Position numbers and translations under genes: made by a program. A stretch of DNA of 64,000 bases from Streptomyces violaceusniger Tu 4113 (lineage in GTDB: Bacteria > Actinomycetota > Actinomycetes > Streptomycetales > Streptomycetaceae): the NCBI RefSeq assembly GCF_000147815.2, contig NC_015957.1, positions 8,370,001-8,434,000 of the forward strand, read 5' to 3'. The notes under the pieces were generated by a model that saw only the letters and a list, made by a program, of their open reading frames with translations, ran no database searches and was not told where the DNA came from. Shown here piece by piece: positions 17,258 to 26,066 of this stretch (the stretch's first letter is position 1; each line of letters begins with the position of its first letter).

Positions 17258-20200
17258 ACCAGTGCGATGGCCTCGCCCAGGGTGAGGCCGCCGCCCTCGG
17301 CGTGGGTCCGCTCGTACGCGGCGTCCCCGAGCTCGGCCCGCGCCGCGGCCTCCGTCCACTCCCGGCGCGTCCGCTCACCGGCGGAGATCCGGTACTGCTG
17401 GGGCTTGCGCAGCGTGTCGTACGCCCCCAGCAGCCGCGCCGCGGCCACGGCCCGCTCCGGGCCGCCGAGGCCGCTCAGCGCCTCGGCGGCGGTCAGCAGA
17501 TGGGTCACCGGGATGAACGGCGCGACCATCTCCGTCATCCGGCCGGTGGTCTTCGCCAGCGCGCCGCGCACGGTCGCCAGGGCGTCGCCCGGCCGTCCCT
17601 CCAGCAGGTCCAGCCAGGCCAGCAGCCCCTCCACCATGCCCTCGAACATCCGCAGCGCCCGGTGCTCGAACTCCCCGTGCATGGTGACCAGAAGGGTCCG
17701 CGCCTCCGCGAGGCGGCCGGTGGTTCCGTAGCGCTGCGCCAGATGGATCCGGGCGTACGACAGCGCCTCGGCGCCCGCGTGCTGCCCCTGCTCGACCACC
17801 TCGCGCAGCATCCGCTCGCCCTCGGTGGCCTTCTCCTCGTCCCCGAACTCCACGAACAGCCCGGCCAGCCGGGACCGGAGGAACAGCACCTGATCATGGG
17901 CCCCGAGCTCCTGGGCGCAGCGGATCGCCGCGCGGTAGTCCGCGGCCGCGGCCGCGCCCTCGCCGCGCTTCTCCCAGGTCTCGCCGCGCCCGGCCAGCGC
18001 CTCCGCCTCGCCCCATACGTCACCGAGCCTGCGGAAGATCTCCAGGCTTTCGTCGGCGTCGCGGGTCGCGCCCTGGTGCTCGCCGCTCGGCTCCCGGTGG
18101 AACTTGGCCCGTAGCTGGAGGGTGAACGCCAGCTCCCATGCGTAGTCCAGCTCCCGGCAGGCGCGCACCGCCTCGTCGGCCATCTCCCGCAGCAGGACGA
18201 AGTCCGCCTTGAGGATCACCGCGAAGAACCACAGGATGCCCGGGAGACGGCAGGTCTGGGGCAGCCCCGGCCGGTAGGCGGCGACGATGCCCTCCAGCTC
18301 GCGCTGGGTTTCGTCGTCCGCCATGGCCTGGAGGTCGCCGTCGATGTTGGCCAGCGCGTACAGCCGCACTCCCCGCCGCGCCTCCGCCAGCAGCTCGGGC
18401 TCCAACGGCGGCGGGGCGGCCGTGCAACTGACGTACAGCGGCGGCGCGGGGACCACGGGCGATGCGAAGGGGCTCGGCCCGAGGCCGGCCGCGGCGTTCG
18501 CCCACTGGCGGGCCTCGCCGCGGTGGCCGCGCAGATGCCAGAACCAGCCGAGCGAGAGCACCAGGCACAGCGCCTCCTGCTCCTCGCGGGCGGCCACGGC
18601 CCGGCGCAGCGCGGTGCGCAGATTCTCGTGCTCCGTCTCCAGCCGGACCAGCCAGTGACGCTGTGCGGGGCCGCGCAGCAGCGGATCGGCGGTACGTGCC
18701 AACTCCCGGTAGGCGACCAGATGGCGCTGTTCGACCGCGGCCCGCTCGCCGGACTCGTCCAGCCGCTCCGCCGCGTACTCGGCGACGGTCTCCAGCAGCC
18801 GGTACCGCATCTCCCCGTCCGCCCCGGGCTCCGGTCCGGGCGCGGTGACGACCAGCGATTTATCGACAAGGGAGCCGAGCAGCGCGGCCACGTCCCGGGG
18901 CTCCACGGTCCCGGTGTGGTGTTCGTTTTCCGCGATTTTCTCGTCGTCGCCGCGCACCGGCTCGGCCGCGTCCGCGCACACCGCCTCCGCCTCGGTCAGA
19001 CCGCAGCCTCCCGCGAAGACGGACAGCCGGGCGAGCACGGTGCGTTCGGGGGCATCGAGCAGGTCCCAGGACCAGTCGACGACCGCTCGCAGGGTCTGCT
19101 GGCGGGGCAGCGCCGTACGGCTGCCGCTGGTCAGGAGACGGAAGCGGTCGTCGAGGCGGTCGGCGAGCTGCCGTGGGGTGAGCAGCCGCAGCCGCGCGGC
19201 GGCCAGTTCGATCGCCAGAGGCAGTCCGTCGAGGCGCCGGCAGATCTCGGCGCACGCGGCCGGGTCGTCCTCCGTACGGAAACCGGGCAAGGCCGTCGCG
19301 CCCCGGTCCTGGAGCAGCCGCAGCGCGACGGGGTCGGGCAGCGGCTCCACGGGACGCACCAACTCGCCCGGGACGGCGAGGGGTTCGCGGCTGGTGGCCA
19401 GGATGGTGACCCCGGGGCACTGGGCGAGCAGGGACTCGGCGAGGTGGGCCGCGGCCGCGACGAGGTGTTCGCAGTTGTCGAGCACGATCAGCATCCGGCG
19501 CGGGGCGCAGTGCTCGATGAGCCGGGCGCGCGGATCGCGCACGGCCGGGTCGGTCGCGGCGCGCAGCCCCTCGGGCGACGTGCCGAGGAGGACCGTCTCG
19601 CGCCCCCCGACCGCGCTGAGCACCGTCTCCGGAACGGTCTCGGGGTCGTCGACGGGCGCGAGCTCGGCCATCCACACTCCGTCCGGCCAGTCGGGCGCGA
19701 ACGATTCGGCGGCCTCCTGCGACAGCCGCGTCTTCCCGGCGCCGCCGGGCCCGAGGAGGGTGATCAGCCGGTGACCGGCCAGATCGCCGCGCAAGGTCGC
19801 CAGATCGGCCTCGCGGCCGACGAAGCTGGTCAGCCGGGCCCGCAGATTGCCACCGCCGCCACGAGCGGGGGCGGGCGCGGGGCGCGGCGGAACGGGGCCG
19901 GGCGGTACGGGAGAGCCCTCATCGGCCGCCGCCAGCAGCTCGGCGTACAGCCCCCGCAGCTCCGGCCCCGGATCGGCGCCCAGCCGCTCGGCGATCTCCG
20001 TACGGATCACCTCGTACGCGGCCAGCGCCTCCGCCACCCGGCCCACGTCCCGCAGCGCCCTGATGCGCAGCGCGTGCAGCGGCTCGTCCAGCGGGTGGCC
20101 GTCGCAGAGCCCGGTGAGCGCGGGGAGGGCCTGGGCGGGGCGGCCGAGGGCGAGGTCGGCGGCGAGCCGGGCGCGCCGTGCGTCCAGCCGTCGCGCCCCG

Positions 20201-20643
20201 GCGCGGGCGGCGGGCGCGGTGGCGTCGGGCAGATCGCTGAGCGCAGGCCCGCGCCACAGCGCGAGGGCGGCGTCGAGCAGATCGACGGCCTTGGCCGGAT
20301 CGCCGTCGGCGAGGGCGTGGGCGCCCTCCTCCGCCAGCCGTTCGAAGCGGTGCAGATCGACGTCGTCGGGGTCGGCGGTCAGCCGGTACCCGCCTGGCAC
20401 GGACTCCACGGCGTCCTTGCCGAGCGCCCGCCGCAGCCGTCCGACCAGCGCCTGCAGCGCGCCGTGCCCGTCGGCGGGCAGATCGGTGACCCAGATCTCC
20501 CCGATCAGCGCCCCGGTGGTCCGCGCCTGCCCGGGCGCCAGCGCGAGCGCCGCCAGCAGCGCACGCAGCCGCGCCCCGCCGACGTCCACGGGGGTTCCGT
20601 CGTCGTGGCGGGCCTGGGTGGTGCCGAGGATGCCGTAGCGCAC
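17254..20643 (-). CDS. AfsR/SARP-family transcriptional regulator with NB-ARC and TPR domains
   Basis: A 1129-residue regulator. Residues 1-90 form an OmpR-like winged DNA-binding domain (VRYGILGTTQ... LRALLAALALAPGQA, LVGRLRRALG). Residues about 95-245 are the bacterial transcriptional activation domain (HALRIRALRDVGRVAEALAAY, RLGADPGPELRGLYAELLA). Next is an NTPase domain with the P-loop LLGPGGAGKTRLSQEAA near 300 and Walker B MLIVLDNCEHL. The C-terminal third is helical and TPR-like. The start is a GTG at 20643; further upstream the frame runs into minisatellite DNA. Such proteins integrate kinase or ligand signals to activate secondary metabolism or differentiation genes. It stands alone, so its targets are unknown. 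Confidence 0.92.
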   Translation of the reverse strand: MRYGILGTTQARHDDGTPVDVGGARLRALLAALALAPGQARTTGALIGEIWVTDLPADGHGALQALVGRLRRALGKDAVESVPGGYRLTADPDDVDLHRFERLAEEGAHALADGDPAKAVDLLDAALALWRGPALSDLPDATAPAARAGARRLDARRARLAADLALGRPAQALPALTGLCDGHPLDEPLHALRIRALRDVGRVAEALAAYEVIRTEIAERLGADPGPELRGLYAELLAAADEGSPVPPGPVPPRPAPAPARGGGGNLRARLTSFVGREADLATLRGDLAGHRLITLLGPGGAGKTRLSQEAAESFAPDWPDGVWMAELAPVDDPETVPETVLSAVGGRETVLLGTSPEGLRAATDPAVRDPRARLIEHCAPRRMLIVLDNCEHLVAAAAHLAESLLAQCPGVTILATSREPLAVPGELVRPVEPLPDPVALRLLQDRGATALPGFRTEDDPAACAEICRRLDGLPLAIELAAARLRLLTPRQLADRLDDRFRLLTSGSRTALPRQQTLRAVVDWSWDLLDAPERTVLARLSVFAGGCGLTEAEAVCADAAEPVRGDDEKIAENEHHTGTVEPRDVAALLGSLVDKSLVVTAPGPEPGADGEMRYRLLETVAEYAAERLDESGERAAVEQRHLVAYRELARTADPLLRGPAQRHWLVRLETEHENLRTALRRAVAAREEQEALCLVLSLGWFWHLRGHRGEARQWANAAAGLGPSPFASPVVPAPPLYVSCTAAPPPLEPELLAEARRGVRLYALANIDGDLQAMADDETQRELEGIVAAYRPGLPQTCRLPGILWFFAVILKADFVLLREMADEAVRACRELDYAWELAFTLQLRAKFHREPSGEHQGATRDADESLEIFRRLGDVWGEAEALAGRGETWEKRGEGAAAAADYRAAIRCAQELGAHDQVLFLRSRLAGLFVEFGDEEKATEGERMLREVVEQGQHAGAEALSYARIHLAQRYGTTGRLAEARTLLVTMHGEFEHRALRMFEGMVEGLLAWLDLLEGRPGDALATVRGALAKTTGRMTEMVAPFIPVTHLLTAAEALSGLGGPERAVAAARLLGAYDTLRKPQQYRISAGERTRREWTEAAARAELGDAAYERTHAEGGGLTLGEAIALV

Positions 20644-20684
20644 GGCCCCATTCTGATGGATGCCGGTCACCCCGCCGACCGCGC

Positions 20685-20826
20685 CTGCCCCGGCCGTTCT
20701 CCCGTTGACCCCGGCCCGGCCATTCTCCCGTTTCCGGGGCCCGGCCGTTCCCCCCGTTTTCCTTGGCCCGGCGGTTCTCCTGGTTACCCTGGCCCGGCGG
20801 TTCTCCCGTTTACCCTGGCCCGGAAC
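20685..20826. repeat. Minisatellite, about 27-bp unit between divergent genes
   Basis: Five to six copies of CCCGGCCGTTCTCCCGTTT followed by CCCTGG, progressively more regular to the right. It occupies the gap between the AfsR-like gene and the site-2 protease gene (20644-20889), where both promoters should lie. Confidence 0.85.
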
Positions 20827-20889
20827 TCCGCGCCCCCTGTTCGACGTTTCCCCCTCAGCGCTCACCAGCCCGTATGGAGACCCCACTCG

Positions 20890-21687
20890 ATGACCACCGC
20901 CATCAGCCGCCGCGAGCGGCGCATCAGCCCCGTCTTCCTCGGACTGTTCGCGATCATGGTCGTGTCCGCGTGGGCGGTGTGGACGGAGTACTCCGCGAGC
21001 CCCGGCTTCGCCGTCTTCCTGTTCGTCGTCTCCGGCTGGGTCGTCTCGCTGTGCCTGCATGAGTACGCCCATGCGCGCACCGCGCTGCACGGCGGGGATC
21101 TGTCGATCGGCGCGAAGGGCTATCTGACCCTCAACCCGCTGAAGTACACGCATGTGGCGCTGAGCATCGTGCTGCCCGTGGTCTTCGTGATCATGGGCGG
21201 GATCGGGCTGCCGGGCGGGGCGGTGTTCATCGAGCGGCACCGGATCCAGGGCCGCTGGAAGCACAGCCTGATCTCGGCCGCGGGCCCGCTGACGAACGTG
21301 CTGTTCGCGGCCGCGCTGACCGCCCCGTTCTGGCTCGACGCCACGGACCAGGTGCCGGAGCTCTTCCGCTTCGCACTCGCCTTCCTGGCGTTGCTGCAGG
21401 TCACGGCGGCGATCCTGAACTTCCTGCCGGTCCCGGGCCTGGACGGATACGGGGTGATCGAGCCCTGGCTGTCGCACCGCATCCGGCGCCAGGTCGAGCC
21501 GTACGCGCCGTTCGGGCTGCTCGCGGTCTTCGGGATCCTGTGGATACCCGAGGTCAACCAGGCGTTCTTCGGCGCGATCGACGCGGTGATGCGGGCCCTG
21601 GGCGTATCGGAGTGGGACACCTACTGGGGCCAGGAGTTCTTCCGCTTCTGGCAGGGCGAGCCCGATATCCCCCGCCTCGGCTACTAG
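20890..21687 (+). CDS. Site-2 protease-family (M50) membrane metalloprotease
   Basis: A 265-residue protein with about six hydrophobic segments. It has the zinc motif HEYAHA (HExxH) in a membrane segment near residues 57-61, and the third-ligand motif PVPGLDGYGVIEPW near 180, giving Asp as the remaining zinc ligand. These are the hallmarks of site-2 proteases that cut membrane-embedded substrates such as anti-sigma factors. There is no PDZ domain, as in the short actinobacterial S2P group. The ATG at 20890 is chosen for the N-terminus MTTAISRRERRISPVFLG, directly before helix 1; the same frame is open far upstream but antisense to the regulator. No anti-sigma gene is adjacent. Confidence 0.88.
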   Translation: MTTAISRRERRISPVFLGLFAIMVVSAWAVWTEYSASPGFAVFLFVVSGWVVSLCLHEYAHARTALHGGDLSIGAKGYLTLNPLKYTHVALSIVLPVVFVIMGGIGLPGGAVFIERHRIQGRWKHSLISAAGPLTNVLFAAALTAPFWLDATDQVPELFRFALAFLALLQVTAAILNFLPVPGLDGYGVIEPWLSHRIRRQVEPYAPFGLLAVFGILWIPEVNQAFFGAIDAVMRALGVSEWDTYWGQEFFRFWQGEPDIPRLGY

Positions 21688-21703
21688 GGTCTGTCCGGTG
21701 GCC

Positions 21704-21904
21704 TCAGTTCGTGGCGCCCGTGCTCTCCCGGTCGGCCGCGCGGTCGGCCCGGGCCTTGCGGACGTAGTACCAGGCCATATTGGACGAGAGACCGGCGATC
21801 AGGATCCAGATGATCCCGAGCCAGCTCCCCCGCGCGAAGGACACGACCGCCGCGGCGATCGCGAGGACGCAGACGGCCAGGGTGCAGAGGGCGAGGCGGG
21901 GCAT
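21704..21904 (-). CDS. Small two-helix membrane protein
   Basis: A 66-residue protein, MPRLALCTLAVCVLAIAAAV onward, with two hydrophobic helices separated by FARGSW and a basic C-terminal tail (YYVRKARADRAADRES). It converges with the site-2 protease gene, 16 bp apart. The start ATG at 21904 follows GGAGCCG upstream. No family recognised; function unknown. Confidence 0.65.
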   Translation of the reverse strand: MPRLALCTLAVCVLAIAAAVVSFARGSWLGIIWILIAGLSSNMAWYYVRKARADRAADRESTGATN

Positions 21905-22007
21905 GGGGTCGGCTCCTGTCGGGGGGCGTGGCACTCCCCCACATTGTCCCCCATGCACCGCCGGAGGGGCGGGGCGCCCCGGATGTGCCGGTCGGGCGGC
22001 GGCACCC

Positions 22008-22745
22008 TCAGACGTCGGTGACGCGCAGGCCCGCATGGGCCTTGTAGCGGCGGTTGACCGAGATCAGGTTGGCCACCAGGGACTCCACCTGGTGGGCGTT
22101 GCGCAGCCGGCCCGCGAAGACGCCGCGCATGCCGGGGATGCGGGCCGCGAGCGCCTGGACCAGGTCGGTGTCGGCGCGCGACTCGCCCAGGACCATCACA
22201 TCGGTGTCGATCTGCTCGACGTCGGGGTCCTGCAGCAGCACGGCCGAGAGGTGGTGGAAGGCCGCGGTGACCCGGGAGTCCGGCAGCAGGGCGGCGGCCT
22301 GCTCGGCGGCGCTGCCCTCCTCCGGCGTCAGGGCGTACGCGCCCTTCTTGTCGAAGCCCAGCGGGTTGACGCAGTCGATGACCAGCTTGCCGCTGAGCTC
22401 CTCGCGCAGCGAGTCCAGCGTCTTGGCGTGGCCGTCCCATGGGACCGCGACGATGACGATGTCGCTGCGGCGCGAGCACTCGGCGTTGTCCGCGCCCTCG
22501 ATGCCGAGCTCCGCGCCGCCCAGCTCCCGCGCCGCGGTCTGCGCGCGCTCGGCGGCGCGCGAGCCGATGATCACCTTCTGGCCGGCCCTGGCCAGCCGGT
22601 AGGCGAGGCCGCGGCCCTGGTCGCCGGTGCCGCCCAGGACGCCGACGGTCAGGCCGGACACATCGGGGAGGTCCCAGGGGTCCTTGGCGGGTGCCTTCTT
22701 CGCGGGGGCGTCGGACGCGGAGTTCGGGGCGTCAGGAGTAGTCAT
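22008..22745 (-). CDS. npdG: NADPH-dependent F420 reductase
   Basis: A 245-residue protein with an N-terminal Ala/Lys/Pro-rich leader and then the dinucleotide fold of F420:NADP oxidoreductases: LTVGVLGGTGDQGRGLAYRL near residues 32-51, VIIGSRAAERA, IVIVAVPWDGHAKTL and VIDCVNPLGFDKKG. It transfers hydride between NADPH and coenzyme F420, supplying F420H2 to reductases of secondary metabolism. The ATG at 22745 with AGGA 8 nt upstream is preferred; an in-frame ATG at 22781 would add 12 residues. It lies downstream of the sugar ABC operon on the same strand, 48 bp away, and could be weakly co-transcribed with it. Confidence 0.9.
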   Translation of the reverse strand: MTTPDAPNSASDAPAKKAPAKDPWDLPDVSGLTVGVLGGTGDQGRGLAYRLARAGQKVIIGSRAAERAQTAARELGGAELGIEGADNAECSRRSDIVIVAVPWDGHAKTLDSLREELSGKLVIDCVNPLGFDKKGAYALTPEEGSAAEQAAALLPDSRVTAAFHHLSAVLLQDPDVEQIDTDVMVLGESRADTDLVQALAARIPGMRGVFAGRLRNAHQVESLVANLISVNRRYKAHAGLRVTDV

Positions 22746-22792
22746 GACAGTGATCCTGTCACGCACCGCGGCCACCTTCATGGTGACGTCTC

Positions 22793-23776
22793 TTACGCTT
22801 TGACACTCCCCTCCGTCAGCCCTGTGCGCCAGTACCGCTGGAGTACGCCCATCAGCACCATCAGCGGCAGGACGGACAGGAACGCCCCGCCGACCGTGTA
22901 CTGGTACAGCTCCGGCTGCCGGTCCGCGTACCCCTGCCAGGACGTCAGACCGAGCTGGATCGGGTAGAGATCGGAGTCGGAGAGCATGACCAGCGGCAGA
23001 AAGAAGTTGTTCCAGATGTGCACGAACTGGAACAGGAAGACGGTGACCAGCGCCGGGGTCATCAGCCGCAGCCCCAGCGTGGAAAAGATCCGGGCCTCCC
23101 CCGCGCCGTCGATCCGCGCCGCCTCCAGGAGGGAGTCCGGGACGGCGGCGGCCGCGTAGATCCGGCACAGATAGACCCCGAAGGGGCTGACGATGCTGGG
23201 GATCAGCACGGCCCAGTAGGTGTTGGCCAGGCCGATCTCGCTGAAGAGGAGATAGAGCGGGAGGGCGAGCGCCGTGCCCGGGATCAGCACTCCGGCCAGG
23301 ATGACGTTGAAGATGCCCTCCCGGCCGGGGAAGCGGAACTTGGCCAGGGCGTAGCCGGCGGCGGCCGCCAGCAGGGTGGCGGCGAGCGCGCCGACGCCCG
23401 CGTACATCAGGCTGTTGGCGAACCACCGGACGTAGATGCCGTCGTCGTAGGTGAGCACCCGGTGCAGATAGTCGAGCGGGTGCGGGTCGTGGAACCAGAA
23501 GCCGAAGGTGCCGAAGAGATCGCTGCTGGACTTGGTGGAGGAGACGACGAGCCAGTAGACGGGGGTCAGGAAGTAGATGGCGGCGACGGTCAGCAGCGAG
23601 ACGGTGATGATCCGGTGCCGCAAGGGGGGTGCCGTCCCCTCCCGGCCCCTCGCCGCGCGGCGGCCCGCACCGGGCCGGTCATCGGGCGGGACCGCCTCGG
23701 GCCGCCCCTTCCCGGGTGCGGCCTCGTCCGCGGGCTCGCTCGCGACCGCGCCCGCCAGGTCGTTCGCCTCGTTCAT
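22793..23776 (-). CDS. Carbohydrate ABC transporter permease, MalG type
   Basis: A 327-residue permease with a long polar N-terminal tail (about 55 residues rich in Ala, Pro, Arg) and six membrane helices starting at IITVSLLTVAAIYFLTPVYW. The EAA loop reads LLEAARIDGAGEARIFSTLG, followed by LRLMTPAL, which docks to the ATPase. Its ATG overlaps the stop of the preceding permease as ATGA. It is the last gene of the sialidase/importer operon and forms the translocation channel with the MalF-type partner. Confidence 0.92.
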   Translation of the reverse strand: MNEANDLAGAVASEPADEAAPGKGRPEAVPPDDRPGAGRRAARGREGTAPPLRHRIITVSLLTVAAIYFLTPVYWLVVSSTKSSSDLFGTFGFWFHDPHPLDYLHRVLTYDDGIYVRWFANSLMYAGVGALAATLLAAAAGYALAKFRFPGREGIFNVILAGVLIPGTALALPLYLLFSEIGLANTYWAVLIPSIVSPFGVYLCRIYAAAAVPDSLLEAARIDGAGEARIFSTLGLRLMTPALVTVFLFQFVHIWNNFFLPLVMLSDSDLYPIQLGLTSWQGYADRQPELYQYTVGGAFLSVLPLMVLMGVLQRYWRTGLTEGSVKA

Positions 23777-24705
23777 CCGTTGTCGCCGTCCTTCCCCCGC
23801 TGGCCCACGAGTCTCAGGAATCCGAAGGACAGCACGCAGGCGACGAGGGCGAGCAGGACCGCCTCGGCCGCCGCGATGTGCTGGTTGTTGCTGGTGAACG
23901 CCTCGTTGTAGGCCGCCAGATTGGGGGTGTAGCCGGAGTCGATGGAGTTGCTCAGCGGTTTGAGCACCTTGGGTTCGGCGAAGAGCTGCAGGGTGCCGAT
24001 GAGGCTGAAGACGGTGGTGAGCACGAGCGCGGGCCGGATCAGGGGGAGTTTGATGTGCCGGGCGACCTGCCAGGCATTGGCCCCGTCGATCCGCGCCGCC
24101 TCGTACAGCTCTCCGGGTACGGCCTTGAGCTGGGCGATCAGCACCAGCATGTTGTAGCCGGTGAACTGCCAGGTGACGATGTTGGCGATGGACCACAGGA
24201 CCGCCCCGCGGCCCAGGAAGTCCACGTTCCAGCCCATCGAATCGGCCATCTCCACCAGCGGGCTGATCCCGGGGACGTAGAGGAAGCCCCACAGGATCGA
24301 CGCGATCACCCCGGGCACGCCGTACGGCAGGAAGAAGGCGGTCCGGAAGAAGCCGACCCAGCGCGCCGAGGCCGCGTCCAGCAGCAGCGCGAGGGCGGTG
24401 GCGAAGGCGATCATCAACGGGATCTGGACGGCGCCGAAGAGCAGCACCCGGCCGAAGCCCGCCGTGAACCGGTCGTCCTCCAGGGCGTGGGCGTAGTTGG
24501 ACAGGCCCGCCCACACCTGCTTGGTCTCCCCGCCGAGGCCGAGCGGCCCGGTGCGCTCGACCTTCAGCAGGCTCTCGTAGAGGGCGTAGGCGATGGGGGC
24601 GATGAAGCACAGCAGGAAGAGCGCGAGGAAGGGCAGCAGAAACCCGGACGCCGCCCGGGCGCTGCGTGCCTCGGTCCGGGTGAAGCGGCGGGGGGCTTTG
24701 CTCAC
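23773..24705 (-). CDS. Carbohydrate ABC transporter permease, MalF type
   Basis: A 310-residue permease with six helices, the first at GFLLPFLALFLLCFIAPIAY. The EAA loop is LYEAARIDGANAWQVARHIK, followed by LPLIRPAL. The start is a GTG (24703-24705), which gives the N-terminus VSKAPRRFTRTEARSARA. It lies 5 bp after the binding-protein gene and overlaps the next permease by 4 bp. No ATPase gene accompanies the pair, so it probably uses the shared MsiK-type ATPase known for Streptomyces sugar importers. Confidence 0.92.
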   Translation of the reverse strand: MSKAPRRFTRTEARSARAASGFLLPFLALFLLCFIAPIAYALYESLLKVERTGPLGLGGETKQVWAGLSNYAHALEDDRFTAGFGRVLLFGAVQIPLMIAFATALALLLDAASARWVGFFRTAFFLPYGVPGVIASILWGFLYVPGISPLVEMADSMGWNVDFLGRGAVLWSIANIVTWQFTGYNMLVLIAQLKAVPGELYEAARIDGANAWQVARHIKLPLIRPALVLTTVFSLIGTLQLFAEPKVLKPLSNSIDSGYTPNLAAYNEAFTSNNQHIAAAEAVLLALVACVLSFGFLRLVGQRGKDGDNG

Positions 24706-24710
24706 CCGCC

Positions 24711-26066
24711 TCACCCGGCCTTCACCTTGAGGCCCTTTTCCTTGAGGTCGGTGATCGTCTCGCCCTGCACCTTCTTCAGCACGGAACGGAAGTCGGACCC
24801 GTCCCCGATGGCGGCGGTGAAGGCGTCGCCGAGCCGCTGGTAGAGGGTGTCCGTGGCGGGGCCCCACTTCCAGCTCGTGTCCACGCCCTTGCTCGCCTCG
24901 TCGAAGACCTTGCTGTACGCCTGGCCGCCGAAGAAGTCCTTGTGCACATCGAGCTGGGAGGTGGTGTACCCCTGCTTGGCGCCCGGGGTGCCATAGCCGT
25001 TCTCGATCAGGAGCTTGATCGACTCCGGGTCGGTGTTGAGCCAGATCGCGAAGGCCAGCGCGTCCTTGGGGTACTTGGTCTTGGCGAAGACCGCGGTGGT
25101 GGAGCCGCCCCAGTTGGCGTAGGAGGCGTCGCCCTTCTTCCACTGCGGCATGGGCACCACGCGCCACTTGCCCGCGGTCCCCGGCGCGTTGCCGACCAGC
25201 AGGGCGTCGCCCCAACTGGCGCCGAGCCAGGAGGCGATGGAGCCGGTCTGGACGTCCTTGTACCAGGCGTTCTGCCGGTCCGGAATGGTCTTGATGAGCT
25301 TCCGCCGGGCCAGCTCGTACCAGTAGTCGGCGACCTTACGGGTCGGCTCGTCGTCGATGGAGACGGTCCAGGTGTCGCCCTCGGTGCCGAACCAGCGCGC
25401 CCCGGCCTGCCAGGCCAGCCCCGCGAAGCGGTTGCCGTTGGTGGCCGAGAAGGTCTCGATCCAGGCGCCCTTCTTACGGATCGCCGTGGCCGCCGCCTCG
25501 TACTCGTCCCACGTGGTGGGCGGCTCTATGCCCCACTTGTCGAACAGGTCCTGACGGATGAACAGGCCCATCGGACCGGACGCCTGCGGTACGGCGTAGA
25601 CGGCCTTGCCGAAGACGGACTGCTGCCACTGCCAGCCGACGAACATGTCCTTGTGCTCGGCGACCCCGTACTTGGTCAGATCCAGCAGCCCGTTGTCGAC
25701 CAGGAAGCTGGGCACGACCGGGTATTCGATCTGGCCGACGTCCGGCGGATTGCCCGCCTTGATGGCGGCGTGCATCTTGGCGTACTGGGCGCCGTCGACG
25801 GCCGAGACCTTCTCGACCTTGACCCGCACCTCGGGGTTCTTGCTGTTCCACAGGGCGACGGGCTTGTCGATGCCCGGCACCCAGGACCAGAAGGTCAGGG
25901 TGATCTTCTCGCCCTTCTTGCGGCCCTTGGGTTCCCCGCCCCCGTCGTCGTTCGAGCCGCAGCCCGCGAGGGCGAACCCGGCCGCCGCGGCGGCCGCACC
26001 GCCGAGGACGGCGCGGCGCGGCGCGCCGGACATCCAGGTGTTCCGGTTTCTTGCGGTATCGCTCAT
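24711..26066 (-). CDS. Sugar-binding lipoprotein of an ABC importer
   Basis: A 451-residue extracellular solute-binding protein (family 1). The N-terminus is a Tat-type lipoprotein signal, PRRAVLGGAAAAAAGFALAGC, with lipobox LAGC, followed by a polar linker (GSNDDGGGEPKGRKKGEK). The mature part starts ITLTFWSWVPGIDKPVALWN and contains the typical substrate-cleft Trp residues (GWQWQQSVFG, PPTTWDEYEAAA, SYANWGGS). It overlaps the sialidase start as ATGA, so sialidase and binding protein are translationally coupled. The linkage suggests a sialylated or complex glycan-derived sugar as ligand, but this is inference. Confidence 0.92.
   Translation of the reverse strand: MSDTARNRNTWMSGAPRRAVLGGAAAAAAGFALAGCGSNDDGGGEPKGRKKGEKITLTFWSWVPGIDKPVALWNSKNPEVRVKVEKVSAVDGAQYAKMHAAIKAGNPPDVGQIEYPVVPSFLVDNGLLDLTKYGVAEHKDMFVGWQWQQSVFGKAVYAVPQASGPMGLFIRQDLFDKWGIEPPTTWDEYEAAATAIRKKGAWIETFSATNGNRFAGLAWQAGARWFGTEGDTWTVSIDDEPTRKVADYWYELARRKLIKTIPDRQNAWYKDVQTGSIASWLGASWGDALLVGNAPGTAGKWRVVPMPQWKKGDASYANWGGSTTAVFAKTKYPKDALAFAIWLNTDPESIKLLIENGYGTPGAKQGYTTSQLDVHKDFFGGQAYSKVFDEASKGVDTSWKWGPATDTLYQRLGDAFTAAIGDGSDFRSVLKKVQGETITDLKEKGLKVKAG

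Noticed and set aside
18523..20889. Long plus-strand frame in front of the site-2 protease, which would make a 1054-residue protein
   Set aside because: The first 790 residues are antisense to the AfsR-like gene and have no domains; the protease clearly starts at 20890.
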